From positions 1 through 51,612 of the IMG/VR virus record IMGVR_UViG_3300029914_000036: a stretch of 51,612 bases of DNA. The stretch is one strand, 5' to 3'. This DNA comes from a virus. Below are positions 51,602 to 51,612 of this stretch, piece by piece. The notes below the pieces were generated by a model. It was not told the DNA's origin. It made no database searches and saw only the letters and a program-made list of their open reading frames with translations. Both the position numbers and the translations under genes were made by a program. Numbering within the stretch: position 1 is the stretch's first letter; every line of letters starts with the position of its first letter.

Positions 51602-51612
51602 ATTTAATTAAA

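Noticed and set aside
1-51612. CRISPR arrays, insertion sequences, integrase or attachment sites
   Set aside because: No regularly spaced repeats, terminal inverted repeats with transposase, or integrase genes were seen.
1-51612. Stop-codon reassignment
   Set aside because: TAA, TAG and TGA all end genes at expected places with overlapping starts, and no suppressor tRNA is present.

Overview
The window reads as part of the genome of a large virulent tailed dsDNA phage (Caudoviricetes). It is AT-rich, gene-dense and almost free of spacers, with many TAATG stop/start overlaps. It carries a terminase large subunit, portal, likely major capsid protein and connector-like proteins together with a near-complete replication, recombination and nucleotide-metabolism set. 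I see no integrase, repressor or transposase. The host cannot be named from the sequence; the promoters are of the sigma70 type (TTGACA / TATAAT).

Layout. From 1 to 28150 nearly everything is on the minus strand: ClpP-like protease, DnaB-like helicase, DnaG-type primase with an intein, RecA/UvsX-like recombinase, a possible UvsY-like partner, a gp32-like ssDNA-binding protein, a bacterial-type DNA polymerase III alpha subunit, small unknown genes, two metallophosphoesterases, a class II (B12-type) ribonucleotide reductase with an intein in its radical site, tRNA-Trp, a RuvC-like resolvase, a Rad50/gp46-like ATPase, a zinc ribbon protein, a GroEL chaperonin, a BCS1-like AAA ATPase and tRNA-Asn. 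A non-coding region of about 580 bases (28151-28730) carries divergent promoters. From 28731 to 40807 genes run rightward: P-loop kinase, UvsW-like helicase, a sigma-factor-like protein with an intein, a possible GroES, Mre11/gp47-like nuclease, probable small and clear large terminase, a virion protein and portal. From 40804 to the end genes are again mostly leftward: a cluster of small genes, ThyX, a free-standing homing endonuclease, major capsid, a scaffold-like protein and connector-type proteins, with one Cys-rich gene on the plus strand.

Most notable observation. The intein in the sigma-like gene (31852-33075) carries its homing endonuclease gene in a different reading frame (32195-33064), while the intein frame stays open through the same roughly 290 codons. 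The stretch therefore seems to be dual-coding: one frame keeps the host protein and intein contiguous, the other encodes a zinc-finger plus Vsr/PD-(D/E)XK-like nuclease. The third forward frame is closed many times.

Other themes are three inteins in functionally critical sites, at least five promoters whose -10 box lies only 7-11 bases before the ATG (likely leaderless mRNAs), and two tRNAs that form the 5' leaders of protein operons. Replication appears to combine a bacterial-type polymerase III alpha with T4-type recombination proteins (UvsX, UvsW, gp32, gp46/47-like).
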